Origin: Pseudopedobacter beijingensis
Lineage (GTDB): Bacteria > Bacteroidota > Bacteroidia > Sphingobacteriales > Sphingobacteriaceae
Direction of reading: 5' to 3'
Assembly (NCBI RefSeq): GCF_042678145.1
Contig: NZ_JBHUDG010000048.1
Span: 1 to 64,000, forward strand
Length of the DNA: 64,000 bases
The notes beneath the pieces were generated by a model. That model saw nothing but the letters and a program-made list of their open reading frames with translations, had not been told where the DNA came from and did no database searches. Positions 35,718 to 44,095 of this stretch are shown one piece after another. The first letter of the stretch is position 1. Each line of letters begins with the position of its first letter. The translations under genes and the position numbers were made by a program.

Positions 35718-37914
35718 CGCCGGGGTTTTAGCAGCTTATGGTATTATTTATGCCTGTGCGGATGGAGACTGGGGGTTAGAATACTCTTCTAATTTTACAC
35801 CCGAAACGTATGTAGATAAAAGCTATTCGCCCCTGTTTTTATCTGGCGATACATTCTATGATATACATTATGACGATATACATTTAACACGTTTTAATGA
35901 TGAAATATTAAAAGATTGGAAGGCTTATCTGGGTAAAAAAATGGATGTAAAAGCTGTGGAATACCTGTTGTTGAACGATACGGCCAATACGCTTATTAAT
36001 GATTTGTACCTGAAAAAGAAAAACGCAGATCAGTCTCCATGGTTTCAGGCAGTGAATATGAAAGATAAGAAGGTAAACAGTTTTGTAACTTTTATGTACA
36101 AAGCCAAAAAACTGGAAGCATTTTCTACACAAACCTATAATTATTGGGACTATGAGAATTTTACCAGAAAACAAGCTGATCCTACGATTGTACAGGAATT
36201 TATAACAGATTATGATAAAATATCAGATAAATTCCTGAAAAACAGGTATTGGTTTCAGGTGGCCAAAGGTTATTTCTATGCTAATGATTTAGAAGGTTTA
36301 ACGGCTTTTATAAATAGAACGGAAGCAAAAACGCCTAAAAACAGCTTATACTACAGAGCTTTGGCCTATCAGGCAGGGCTTTATCACGTCAGTGGGAATT
36401 ATGAAATGTCGAACTATTTGTTTGCCAGAGTTTTTGATCAGTGCCCTACGTTACGGGTAACAGCAACCTATAATTTTAAACCGCAGAACGACAGCGATTT
36501 CTTTGCTTCTATAAACAGGGCAAAAGATCTTGAAGAAAAATCAGCATTATGGGCGATGCAGGGATATTATGGAGATTTGAATAAAGCCATTTCCGAAATC
36601 TATAAAATAAACCCTAAAAGCAAACACCTCGACTTCTTGCTGACCCGGTTGGTGAATGGAGAAGAATCGGTTCTTGCAGAGATTGCCTTTCAGGATTTAG
36701 AATCTTATAAAGATAGTATCCAGCTCAAGTTAGACAAAAATGCACTGGCATTGGTAAAACAGATTGCCTCAGAAAATAGAACAAAGCAACCTTATTTGTG
36801 GACTTTGGCAGCAGGTTACCTGTCTATCTTTAATAAAGATTACAGCTATGCAGCAAAAGCATTTGCTCAGGTAGAAAAAACCAGTCCTAAAACTCATTTA
36901 GCACAAAACCAGATCCGTTTACTTAAATTGTATAACAGCGTAAGTGAAACTACAAAAATGGATAAGGCTGCCGAAGGTAAATTATTAGAAGAGCTCAACT
37001 GGTTGTATAATGTTTGTCCTAAAGATACGCTTGTTCCGGAGTTCAGGTACGAAATGGCTTCGGGTTGGACCAAGGATGTGATCTCCAGACTATATGCCAA
37101 GCAAGGCAATATTATTATGGCAGAGCTGTTTAAAGCAGATCCTGATTTTTATTACCAAAATAATCAACTGGAGTCTATGAAGAAGTTTTTATCAAGGACT
37201 GATAAAAACTCATGGGAAAAATTAGCAGAGGGTGTGTATGAGACTAAATTGACTGATATTTATGAGTTTCAGGCTATTTTTAGTGCTTATAAAGACGATA
37301 TAAATCAGGCTATTGTTTATATGGATCAGGCCGGGGAAAATGCGCAGACCGAGTTATTTGGAAATCCATTTAACGGGAAAATTAAAGACTGTAATGATTG
37401 TGATCATGAAGCTCCCCAAAAAGTAAAATATTCAAAACTGGCCTTTCTGAAAAAGATGAAGGAAATGAAAGAACACATAGCTAATGGTAAAGATGTTTAT
37501 GCCAATAGCTTGCTTCTGGGAAATGCATATTACAATATGTCATACTTTGGCAATGCCCGTGTGTTTTACGATAGCAATAGCATACTGAATGAGTATGGTA
37601 ATTTTATAGGCGACAAAAACAGGTCTATGCTAAATGGTATGAGTATGGTCCGCAAATACTATCAACATGCCTTTAAAGCGGCTAATAATAAAGAGCAGAA
37701 AGCAAAAATAGCCTACCTGATGGCTAAGTGTGAGCGAAACGATTTTTATACGGCAAATTATTTTACACAGCCTTACAGATGGTACAATCAGGGGGATGTT
37801 GATTTTATAGCCTGGCAAGGATTTCAACAATTGAGAGACAATTATTCGGATACTAAATACTACAGAGAGGTGATTAATGAATGTGGTTATTTTAGGAAAT
37901 ATTTGGGTATGTAG
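35677..37914 (+). CDS. Large envelope protein of unknown function, second gene of the pair
   Basis: A 745-residue protein with an N-terminal hydrophobic segment ending YACADGDWG; Cys27 may be a lipidation site although the lipobox is not canonical. After an aromatic-rich N-terminal domain (YSSNFTPETYVDKSYSPLF), most of the chain is helical and TPR/SEL1-like, with paired helices such as LYYRALAYQAGLYHVSGNYEMSNYLF split over two repeats, and a C-terminal NDFYTANYFTQPYRWYNQGD block. A Cys-rich spot, CNDCDHE, sits near residue 570. I cannot assign a function. Overlap with the preceding lipoprotein gene argues that the two products act together. Confidence 0.75.
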   Translation: MTKRFLKRLGLGFSAGVLAAYGIIYACADGDWGLEYSSNFTPETYVDKSYSPLFLSGDTFYDIHYDDIHLTRFNDEILKDWKAYLGKKMDVKAVEYLLLNDTANTLINDLYLKKKNADQSPWFQAVNMKDKKVNSFVTFMYKAKKLEAFSTQTYNYWDYENFTRKQADPTIVQEFITDYDKISDKFLKNRYWFQVAKGYFYANDLEGLTAFINRTEAKTPKNSLYYRALAYQAGLYHVSGNYEMSNYLFARVFDQCPTLRVTATYNFKPQNDSDFFASINRAKDLEEKSALWAMQGYYGDLNKAISEIYKINPKSKHLDFLLTRLVNGEESVLAEIAFQDLESYKDSIQLKLDKNALALVKQIASENRTKQPYLWTLAAGYLSIFNKDYSYAAKAFAQVEKTSPKTHLAQNQIRLLKLYNSVSETTKMDKAAEGKLLEELNWLYNVCPKDTLVPEFRYEMASGWTKDVISRLYAKQGNIIMAELFKADPDFYYQNNQLESMKKFLSRTDKNSWEKLAEGVYETKLTDIYEFQAIFSAYKDDINQAIVYMDQAGENAQTELFGNPFNGKIKDCNDCDHEAPQKVKYSKLAFLKKMKEMKEHIANGKDVYANSLLLGNAYYNMSYFGNARVFYDSNSILNEYGNFIGDKNRSMLNGMSMVRKYYQHAFKAANNKEQKAKIAYLMAKCERNDFYTANYFTQPYRWYNQGDVDFIAWQGFQQLRDNYSDTKYYREVINECGYFRKYLGM

Positions 37915-37937
37915 CTGCTAAGTAAGTTGTTAAAATG

Positions 37938-37989
37938 TAATCGTCTTTGTTCCCGGATAGTTGTGGAAGAAAGGCGATTGTGTTTTTTT
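37938..37989 (+). terminator. Terminator of the unknown pair
   Basis: AATCGTCTTT and AAAGGCGATT arms with an interrupted inner stem, followed by GTGTTTTTTTA, 23 bp past the stop codon. Confidence 0.6.
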
Positions 37990-38190
37990 ATTTAGGAATA
38001 TTGAAGTAAATCTTTAAAATAGGATATTCTTACTCCTTTGATTAGTACTAACAAACATCATTACATCCTTCGTTAAAAGATGCTTTAGAGAAGCCTTAGA
38101 GGAGCTCTTGAGTTTTATTGTTCCTTGTTCAGTTTTGCTTCCGTAACATTGTCTCTGAAAGGAGCGGTATTGCTGGGAATTGAAACTTCT

Positions 38191-38240
38191 ATTTTGTCTG
38201 AATCACGGATTATACATGATTATTGGATTTTACGGATTTG
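38191..38240 (+). repeat. Dispersed TCTGAATCACGGATTATAC repeat, copy 2
   Basis: ATTTTGTCTGAATCACGG then ATTATACATGATTATTGGAT and TTACGGATTTG, matching the minus-strand copy at 17611-17668. Confidence 0.75.
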
Positions 38241-38457
38241 GTTGGAGTGGTGCACCTGCATCAGGGTAATCTTTTGAATTGTTGCTTCTGATACCGAGAG
38301 TTTTGTTCTTGAACCCATACACTACATTTAGATAATCTCAATCTAACCCGGTTAGAGGCTGCGAAAGCTGTTTGTGATATCCTGAACTTATTAAATAATG
38401 GTAATGGGTGGGCTTTGGCCTCTGAAATTCTACTTCATCCTTTATGAATTGAAAATC

Positions 38458-38562
38458 TGACAAGCTGTCATTTCTAGCGACAGAAAGCTGTCTTATATAG
38501 CAGAAAGATTACTGACATATTTAGAAAAAAACTGTCAAACCGCTATTGGCATAGGCATTGAT
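38458..38562 (+). promoter_or_regulatory. Putative dnaK control region: TGACA/TGTCA dyads and sigma-54-like promoter
   Basis: Perfect dyads TGACA-N3-TGTCA (38458-38470) and GACAG-N4-CTGTC (38479-38492) are followed by TGACA-N15-TGTCA (38513-38537). Next comes TTGGCATAGGCATTGAT (38546-38562), which fits the -24/-12 sigma-54 pattern except that the -12 GC is GA. The dnaK ATG is 48 bp further on. An enhancer-binding protein acting on the dyads is inferred. Confidence 0.5.
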
Positions 38563-38609
38563 AATAGATTTATGTTCAAAAAATTGTTAAATAAAAATTT
38601 ATATATCAT

Positions 38610-40538
38610 ATGTCTAAAATTATCGGTATAGATTTAGGAACAACAAACTCATGTGTTTCAGTAATGGAAGGAAATGAGCCTGTTGTTATCACTAACAGCG
38701 AAGGTAAGCGTACTACTCCATCCATCGTAGCGTTTGTAGAAGGAGGAGAACGTAAAGTAGGAGATCCGGCAAAACGTCAGGCAATTACCAACCCAACTAA
38801 GACTATATACTCTGTAAAACGTTTTATGGGTAGCAGCTACGATGAGGTTAAAAACGAAGTTGGTCGTGTACCATACAAAATAGTTAAAGGCGACAATAAC
38901 ACACCAAGAGTAGAAATTGATGACCGTAAATATACGCCACAAGAAATTTCTGCAATGATTCTTCAAAAAATGAAGAAAACAGCAGAAGATTTTTTAGGTA
39001 CAGAAGTTTCTGAAGCAGTGATTACCGTTCCGGCTTATTTTAATGATGCACAACGTCAGGCGACAAAAGAAGCGGGTGAAATTGCAGGTTTGAAAGTCAG
39101 AAGAATTATTAACGAACCTACTGCTGCGGCTCTGGCTTACGGGTTAGATAAAGCACACAAAGACATGAAAATTGTAGTGTTTGACTGTGGTGGTGGTACG
39201 CATGACGTTTCTGTATTAGAACTAGGTGACGGTGTATTTGAAGTAAAATCTACTGAAGGTGATACACACTTAGGTGGTGATGACTTTGACCAGGTGATTA
39301 TTGATTGGTTGTCAGACGAATTTAAAGCTGAAAACGGCGGATTTGATTTGACTAAAGATCCAATGGCGTTGCAACGTTTAAAAGAAGCGGCAGAAAAAGC
39401 TAAAGTTGAGTTATCTTCTACTACATCTACAGAGATTAACTTACCTTATATTACAGCAGATGCTACTGGTCCAAAACACTTGGTGCGTACGTTAACCAAA
39501 GCTAAATTCGAAAGCCTTGCTGCCAGTTTAGTAGAGAGAACAATTGCTCCATGTAAATCTGCTTTGAAAAATGCTGGTTTATCCGTTTCGGATATTGATG
39601 AAATTATCTTAGTCGGTGGTTCTACCCGTATTCCTGCAATTCAGGAAGCCGTAGAGAAATTCTTTGGAAAAGCACCTTCTAAAGGAGTTAACCCTGATGA
39701 AGTAGTGGCAATTGGTGCTGCTATCCAGGGTGGTGTTTTAACAGGAGAGGTTAAAGATGTATTGTTGTTAGACGTTACTCCACTTTCTTTAGGTATTGAA
39801 ACCATGGGAGGTGTAATGACTAAATTGATAGAGGCAAATACAACTATCCCAACTAAAAAATCTGAAACATTCTCTACCGCATCAGACAATCAGCCTTCTG
39901 TTGAAATCCATATCATACAAGGTGAACGTCCGATGGCCAAAGATAACAGAACAATAGGTCGTTTCCATTTAGATGGTATTCCACCAGCACCAAGAGGAGT
40001 TCCTCAAATTGAAGTAACTTTCGATATTGATGCTAACGGTATCATTAAAGTGTCTGCTAAAGATAAAGCAACAGGTAAAGAGCAAAATATCAGAATCGAG
40101 GCTTCTTCAGGTTTATCTCAGGAAGAAATAGATAAAATGAAACAAGAAGCTGAAGCTAATGCTGATGCTGATAAAAAAGCAAAAGAAGAAGCAGACAAAA
40201 TCAATGGTGCTGATGCGCTGATTTTCTCTACCGAGAAACAGTTGAAAGAGTACGGAGATAAGATTTCTGCAGATAAGAAATCAGCTATTGAAGATGCTTT
40301 AAAAGGTTTAAAAGAAGCACATGCAGCTCGTAACTTTGCAGATGTTGATGCTAAATCTGAGGCGTTGAACCAAGCTTGGGCAGCAGCATCTGAAGAGATG
40401 TACAAAGCTGGAGCCGGTGCCGAAGGACAGGAACAGCCGGGAGCTGATGCTGGTCAAGGATCTGCAAACGCAGGTGGTAGCGCAGATGATGTAACAGATG
40501 TTGATTTCGAAGAAGTTAAAGACGACGATAAGAAATAA
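38610..40538 (+). CDS. dnaK: Molecular chaperone DnaK (Hsp70)
   Basis: ATP-dependent cytoplasmic chaperone that folds and remodels proteins with DnaJ and GrpE, neither of which is encoded here. The 642-residue protein starts with KIIGIDLGTTNSCVSVMEG, has the phosphate-2 region VFDCGGGTHDVSVLELGDG (here GTHDVS where most DnaKs read GTFDVS), the adenosine motif ILVGGSTRIPAIQ, the linker DVLLLDVTPLSLGIETMGG, the substrate-binding domain and a C-terminal Gly/Ala/Asp-rich tail ending in acidic VDFEEVKDD. The Phe-to-His change next to the catalytic loop is unusual but elsewhere the ATPase looks intact. It is monocistronic with a clear terminator. Confidence 0.98.
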   Translation: MSKIIGIDLGTTNSCVSVMEGNEPVVITNSEGKRTTPSIVAFVEGGERKVGDPAKRQAITNPTKTIYSVKRFMGSSYDEVKNEVGRVPYKIVKGDNNTPRVEIDDRKYTPQEISAMILQKMKKTAEDFLGTEVSEAVITVPAYFNDAQRQATKEAGEIAGLKVRRIINEPTAAALAYGLDKAHKDMKIVVFDCGGGTHDVSVLELGDGVFEVKSTEGDTHLGGDDFDQVIIDWLSDEFKAENGGFDLTKDPMALQRLKEAAEKAKVELSSTTSTEINLPYITADATGPKHLVRTLTKAKFESLAASLVERTIAPCKSALKNAGLSVSDIDEIILVGGSTRIPAIQEAVEKFFGKAPSKGVNPDEVVAIGAAIQGGVLTGEVKDVLLLDVTPLSLGIETMGGVMTKLIEANTTIPTKKSETFSTASDNQPSVEIHIIQGERPMAKDNRTIGRFHLDGIPPAPRGVPQIEVTFDIDANGIIKVSAKDKATGKEQNIRIEASSGLSQEEIDKMKQEAEANADADKKAKEEADKINGADALIFSTEKQLKEYGDKISADKKSAIEDALKGLKEAHAARNFADVDAKSEALNQAWAAASEEMYKAGAGAEGQEQPGADAGQGSANAGGSADDVTDVDFEEVKDDDKK

Positions 40539-40558
40539 ACTGTTTAAGTTATAATAGT

Positions 40559-40594
40559 AAAACCCCCGATTTAAATCATAAATCGGGGGTTTTA
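40559..40594 (+). terminator. Terminator of dnaK
   Basis: AAAACCCCCGATTTA / TAAATCGGGGGTTTT is a perfect, GC-rich stem with a small loop, ending in TTTTAGTTTT. Its A/T symmetry would also stop the convergent AsmA-like gene. Confidence 0.9.
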
Positions 40595-40611
40595 GTTTTA
40601 AGTCGTTTTAG

Positions 40612-42450
40612 TTAGTTTACTTCTGCTTTTTGAGCTTCTTTTTCCTGCCTTTTTTCTTCATGTCGTTGTTGCCTTCTTTCTTTTCTGTTATGCACCTTTT
40701 CTTTGATGGTTTCGATATCGCCCTTAAAGCTATCTATAGCGTTACCTACTTTACTGACTGTATTTTTTAAAGATTTTTCTTTTTCGTTGCTAACGCCTAC
40801 ACTTTCTTTAATACCGGTGAATAGAGATTTCCATAAAAAACTAAAAAAAGAGGCCTCTGCTGGTCTAACATAGTAAATGTTACCTTTGGTAAACTCTCCG
40901 TTTAAATTGGGGTTTTGGGTATTTAAAACAAATATATTGGCCAGTGTAGAAACAAAACCTTGTTTTTTTAACTTTCCATCCTCATCTCGTTTTAAAACAT
41001 TCACTTTTAGGTCTTTGTAATAAAATAGCATCAAACCGCGAGCAATATTTTGGTTGGCTTTTATATTGAAGTCCATTTTTTGAATATCGGCAGAAATGAT
41101 CTCTGCCATACCCAAAGGTTTTACAATTTGATTTATGGCGGTACCATTAAAACTTCCGATATGGCCTTGGTAATCAAATTCCCCAATTTTACTGTTCATA
41201 TAAAATGTCATTTGTAAAGTAAGGGGAGCCTTGCCAAAAATACTGGATCTTAAATGGGCAATCATCTTCGGGTTCTGTATTAAAGCTTTTTTATCATTGG
41301 CTACATTTTTTATAGTACCATTAGTATTCAGAAAATCAATTTTACCTACCTGTTTACTTTTTTGATCGAATTCGCTATAGCTGATATCTACTTTTTTTAA
41401 CTGTAATTCATCTATCTTCATGTCCAAAGCCAACTTAAGTAATTGCTGATGGGGAAATTTTCCAGTTTTATTCTTGATGATTTTTCGATAAGCGTTATTA
41501 TTATAAACATCAATTTTGGCATTGCTGATGCTTAAAGTTTTTGCATACAGCTTTTGACGATTTAAAAACAGGTCAAAATCAAAACCCATGATATTGATTT
41601 CGTTAAAAGTCAAATCATAACGATCTTGTGCATAACCTATTTTTTTATGGAATTGATTTTTGTTGAACCTGGGCTCCAGTTTAACTTTTTTTAAACTCAA
41701 TAAGTTTTTAGAAGTAGAGAAATTCAGGTTTTCCAGTTTAATAATATAGAGGCTATCTGGTGTGACAATTTTATAGTCTTTTATATTAAGGGTAACATCT
41801 TTTGTATAATACACCCTAGATTTATCCAGAGCGGCAGAAGAATCAATTTTAATATCTGTAATGGTAATATCCAGGTTCTTTAAGGAAGTACGTTTCTGGT
41901 TGATGTTACTTTGGTTTACAAACGTAAAATTTATATCTCTAAGTTCTATTTTTCCTACATTAACATCCTTAAAAATGTCTTTTATAAGCTGATGTAAGGG
42001 CTTATTGTTCTCTTTTTCCACCTTGACGATATCGTTATAATCCCGTCGGTTATTGTAAATAATTAAGGTGGGTTTATCAATAATAATATCGGCTACTTTT
42101 AATTCTTTAGTGGTTACAGCTTCTTTGGCATTGGCATTTTTTATAACCAAAGCAGCTACTTCCAGTTCGTACAGATTATCCGGAGCAGCCTGTTTAGCAT
42201 CCAGTTTTTTGTAAACAGTTGTATCAGGAATCAGTTTAAAATGAGTGAGTTTTAAATTTCCATTGATGGGATGAATGTCTAAAGTTTTATATTCAATTCT
42301 ATATAAACTATCGGTAGAGCTAAGTACCGCTTTTTTTAATTGTTCTTCCAGAAGCGGGCGCCAGTTATTAGATAGATATTTTGTTAATACCAGGAATGCA
42401 ATAATGGCAATAATAACAATACCCGAAATCCAAAGGATTATTCTCTTCAT
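40612..42450 (-). CDS. AsmA-like membrane-anchored protein
   Basis: A 612-residue protein with one N-terminal membrane segment (IILWISGIVIIAIIAFLVLTKYL) and a long beta-rich periplasmic body with recurring INGNLKLTHFKL, VGKIELRDINFTF and IDELQLKKVDISY patterns, as in AsmA/DUF748-type proteins that bridge the envelope and may carry lipids. The last 40 residues are Lys/Arg/Glu-rich and probably disordered. The place in the envelope is well supported by the signal anchor; the transport role is family inference. It converges on dnaK and is divergent from the esterase gene. Confidence 0.75.
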   Translation of the reverse strand: MKRIILWISGIVIIAIIAFLVLTKYLSNNWRPLLEEQLKKAVLSSTDSLYRIEYKTLDIHPINGNLKLTHFKLIPDTTVYKKLDAKQAAPDNLYELEVAALVIKNANAKEAVTTKELKVADIIIDKPTLIIYNNRRDYNDIVKVEKENNKPLHQLIKDIFKDVNVGKIELRDINFTFVNQSNINQKRTSLKNLDITITDIKIDSSAALDKSRVYYTKDVTLNIKDYKIVTPDSLYIIKLENLNFSTSKNLLSLKKVKLEPRFNKNQFHKKIGYAQDRYDLTFNEINIMGFDFDLFLNRQKLYAKTLSISNAKIDVYNNNAYRKIIKNKTGKFPHQQLLKLALDMKIDELQLKKVDISYSEFDQKSKQVGKIDFLNTNGTIKNVANDKKALIQNPKMIAHLRSSIFGKAPLTLQMTFYMNSKIGEFDYQGHIGSFNGTAINQIVKPLGMAEIISADIQKMDFNIKANQNIARGLMLFYYKDLKVNVLKRDEDGKLKKQGFVSTLANIFVLNTQNPNLNGEFTKGNIYYVRPAEASFFSFLWKSLFTGIKESVGVSNEKEKSLKNTVSKVGNAIDSFKGDIETIKEKVHNRKERRQQRHEEKRQEKEAQKAEVN

Positions 42451-42547
42451 AACATGCTTTTGATTATTTATAATAGTTAAAATGTGAATAATGTTTTAAA
42501 ATTTGATTTCAAGAACTAATTTAGAAGCTTATAAAATCTTATAAAGT

Positions 42548-43366
42548 ATGAAGAAGATATTTTTATCGTGTATGTTGCTGCTGGCAGGTATTGCTTATAA
42601 CCATACTATTGCGGCCAATGTAGACACCGTAGAAACTTTTAGTCCATCTATGAACAAAAAGATAAAAGCGGTGATGGTAACACCAGATAGCTACAAAACT
42701 AAAAAACAATTTCCGGTGATGTACCTTTTGCATGGTCATGGCGGTAATTATGCAAGCTGGATAAAATCTGTACCTGCATTAAAAGATATTGCAGATAATA
42801 ACCAAATGATTATTGTGTGTCCGGATGGAAATGTATCTAGCTGGTATTTTGACAGCCCTTTATTACCGGAGTGGAAATACGAAACCTATGTTTCGTCTGA
42901 ACTGGTAAGTTGGGTTGACAGCAAGTATAAAACTATAAAATCTAAAGAGGGCAGAGGTATTACGGGTTTAAGTATGGGAGGACACGGTGCTTTGTACTTA
43001 GCAATTAAACATCAGGATGTTTTTGGAGTAGCAGGGAGTATGAGTGGAGGTGTGGATTTTAGACCTTTTCCTAAAAACTGGGCTATTGCAGAAAAATTGG
43101 GAAGTTATGAAGCATATCCTAAAAATTGGAATGATCATACAGTAATTAACCTGGTGTCTTATATTAAACCAGATCTGAAATTATTGATTGATTGCGGAAC
43201 GGAAGATTTCTTTTATGCGGTAAATGAGGCGTTACACAGTGTGCTTTTGGCTAATAAGATTCAGCATGATTATATTACAAGACCGGGAAAACACAATTGG
43301 GATTACTGGAGAGAGTCTATTTACTATCAGGCTTTGTTTATGAACAGGTACTTTACTTCTAAATGA
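42548..43366 (+). CDS. Secreted alpha/beta-hydrolase esterase
   Basis: A 272-residue protein with a signal peptide (to about residue 23) and an esterase-D/putative-esterase fold. The strand-oxyanion region FPVMYLLHGHGGNYASW, the nucleophile elbow GITGLSMGGHGALYLA, the acid strand LLIDCGTEDFF and the catalytic His in RPGKHNWDYW are all present, so it is likely active. Related enzymes include feruloyl and acetyl-xylan esterases and tributyrin esterases; substrate cannot be determined. It stands alone, with the palindromic dispersed repeat just past its stop codon. Confidence 0.87.
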   Translation: MKKIFLSCMLLLAGIAYNHTIAANVDTVETFSPSMNKKIKAVMVTPDSYKTKKQFPVMYLLHGHGGNYASWIKSVPALKDIADNNQMIIVCPDGNVSSWYFDSPLLPEWKYETYVSSELVSWVDSKYKTIKSKEGRGITGLSMGGHGALYLAIKHQDVFGVAGSMSGGVDFRPFPKNWAIAEKLGSYEAYPKNWNDHTVINLVSYIKPDLKLLIDCGTEDFFYAVNEALHSVLLANKIQHDYITRPGKHNWDYWRESIYYQALFMNRYFTSK

Positions 43367-43390
43367 TGTAATTACTAAATCTATAAAAAT

Positions 43391-43528
43391 AAAAGGGACT
43401 ATATCAAAAGGATCTTGTCAGCCCGAGCGTAGTAGAGGGATCTCTTTCAGAAATACTCAGGAAAGAGATTTCTCTTCGTTATACTCATCGAAATGACAAC
43501 ATTTTTATTTTTGATATAGCCCTTTTTT
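43391..43528. repeat. Dispersed palindromic element, copy 2
   Basis: Arms AAAAGGGACTATATCAA (from 43391) and TTGATATAGCCCTTTTTT (to 43528) enclose CCCGAGCGTAGTAGAGGGATC and GAAAGAGATTTCTC as in the 17372-17498 copy. Placed between convergent genes and ending in T/A tracts, it may serve as a bidirectional terminator. Confidence 0.8.
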
Positions 43529-43549
43529 AGGTTAAGAACCTTTATAAGG

Positions 43550-44014
43550 TTACTTAGCAAGTACTTCTAGCAATTGCTGAGAAGAGTTTTTAGTATCTAC
43601 TTTTTTAATAATGGCTTCAATCATGCCTTTTTCGTCTATAACAAAAGTAGTTCTGTTAATGCCCATGTATTTTTTACCATACATGTTTTTCTCGACCCAA
43701 ACGCCATATTTTTCCACAATTTCTTTACTTACATCAGCAACCAATGTGAAAGGTAGTTGAAACTTCTCTTCAAATTTTTTGTGCGATTTTTCGTCATCCA
43801 CACTTACTCCCAATATTTCAAACCCCTTGCTTTTAAGACTTTGATAGTTGTCTCTAAAATCACAGGCTTCGGCAGTACAACCGGGGGTGTTATCTTTTGG
43901 ATAAAAATACAGAACAACCTTTTTTCCAATATAATCACTCAGAGAAACCGTATTTCCATTCTGATCAGTAGAGGTAAATAGTGGAGCTTTATCTCCTTCT
44001 TTTAGTTCTTTCAT
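43550..44014 (-). CDS. bcp: Thioredoxin-dependent thiol peroxidase (BCP-type peroxiredoxin)
   Basis: Cytoplasmic peroxidase that reduces hydrogen peroxide and organic hydroperoxides using thioredoxin. The 154-residue protein carries the peroxidatic Cys46 in PKDNTPGCT and a second cysteine at position 51 (AEACDFRDNY), the helix-internal resolving arrangement of one BCP subclass. Further family blocks are VLYFYPKD, ILGVSVDDEKSHKKF, LPFTLVAD and GINRTTFVIDEKG. It is transcribed alone and divergently from nothing close; the M23 peptidase gene lies upstream on the same strand, 81 bp away. Confidence 0.95.
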   Translation of the reverse strand: MKELKEGDKAPLFTSTDQNGNTVSLSDYIGKKVVLYFYPKDNTPGCTAEACDFRDNYQSLKSKGFEILGVSVDDEKSHKKFEEKFQLPFTLVADVSKEIVEKYGVWVEKNMYGKKYMGINRTTFVIDEKGMIEAIIKKVDTKNSSQQLLEVLAK

Positions 44015-44095
44015 AGTTTTTTAATTTTAAAACTGCAAAGAGAAATACATTCTCAAAAAGCGAATGTATTGCTGTGTTGATTGCAGGGATTACTT

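Larger units (their letters stand above)
37915..38609. other. Gap upstream of dnaK
   Basis: No gene. From left to right: a terminator-like hairpin, unremarkable AT-rich sequence, a TCTGAATCACGGATTATAC repeat (38191-38240), more unassigned sequence, then a dense regulatory block (38458-38562) ahead of dnaK. Confidence 0.6.
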
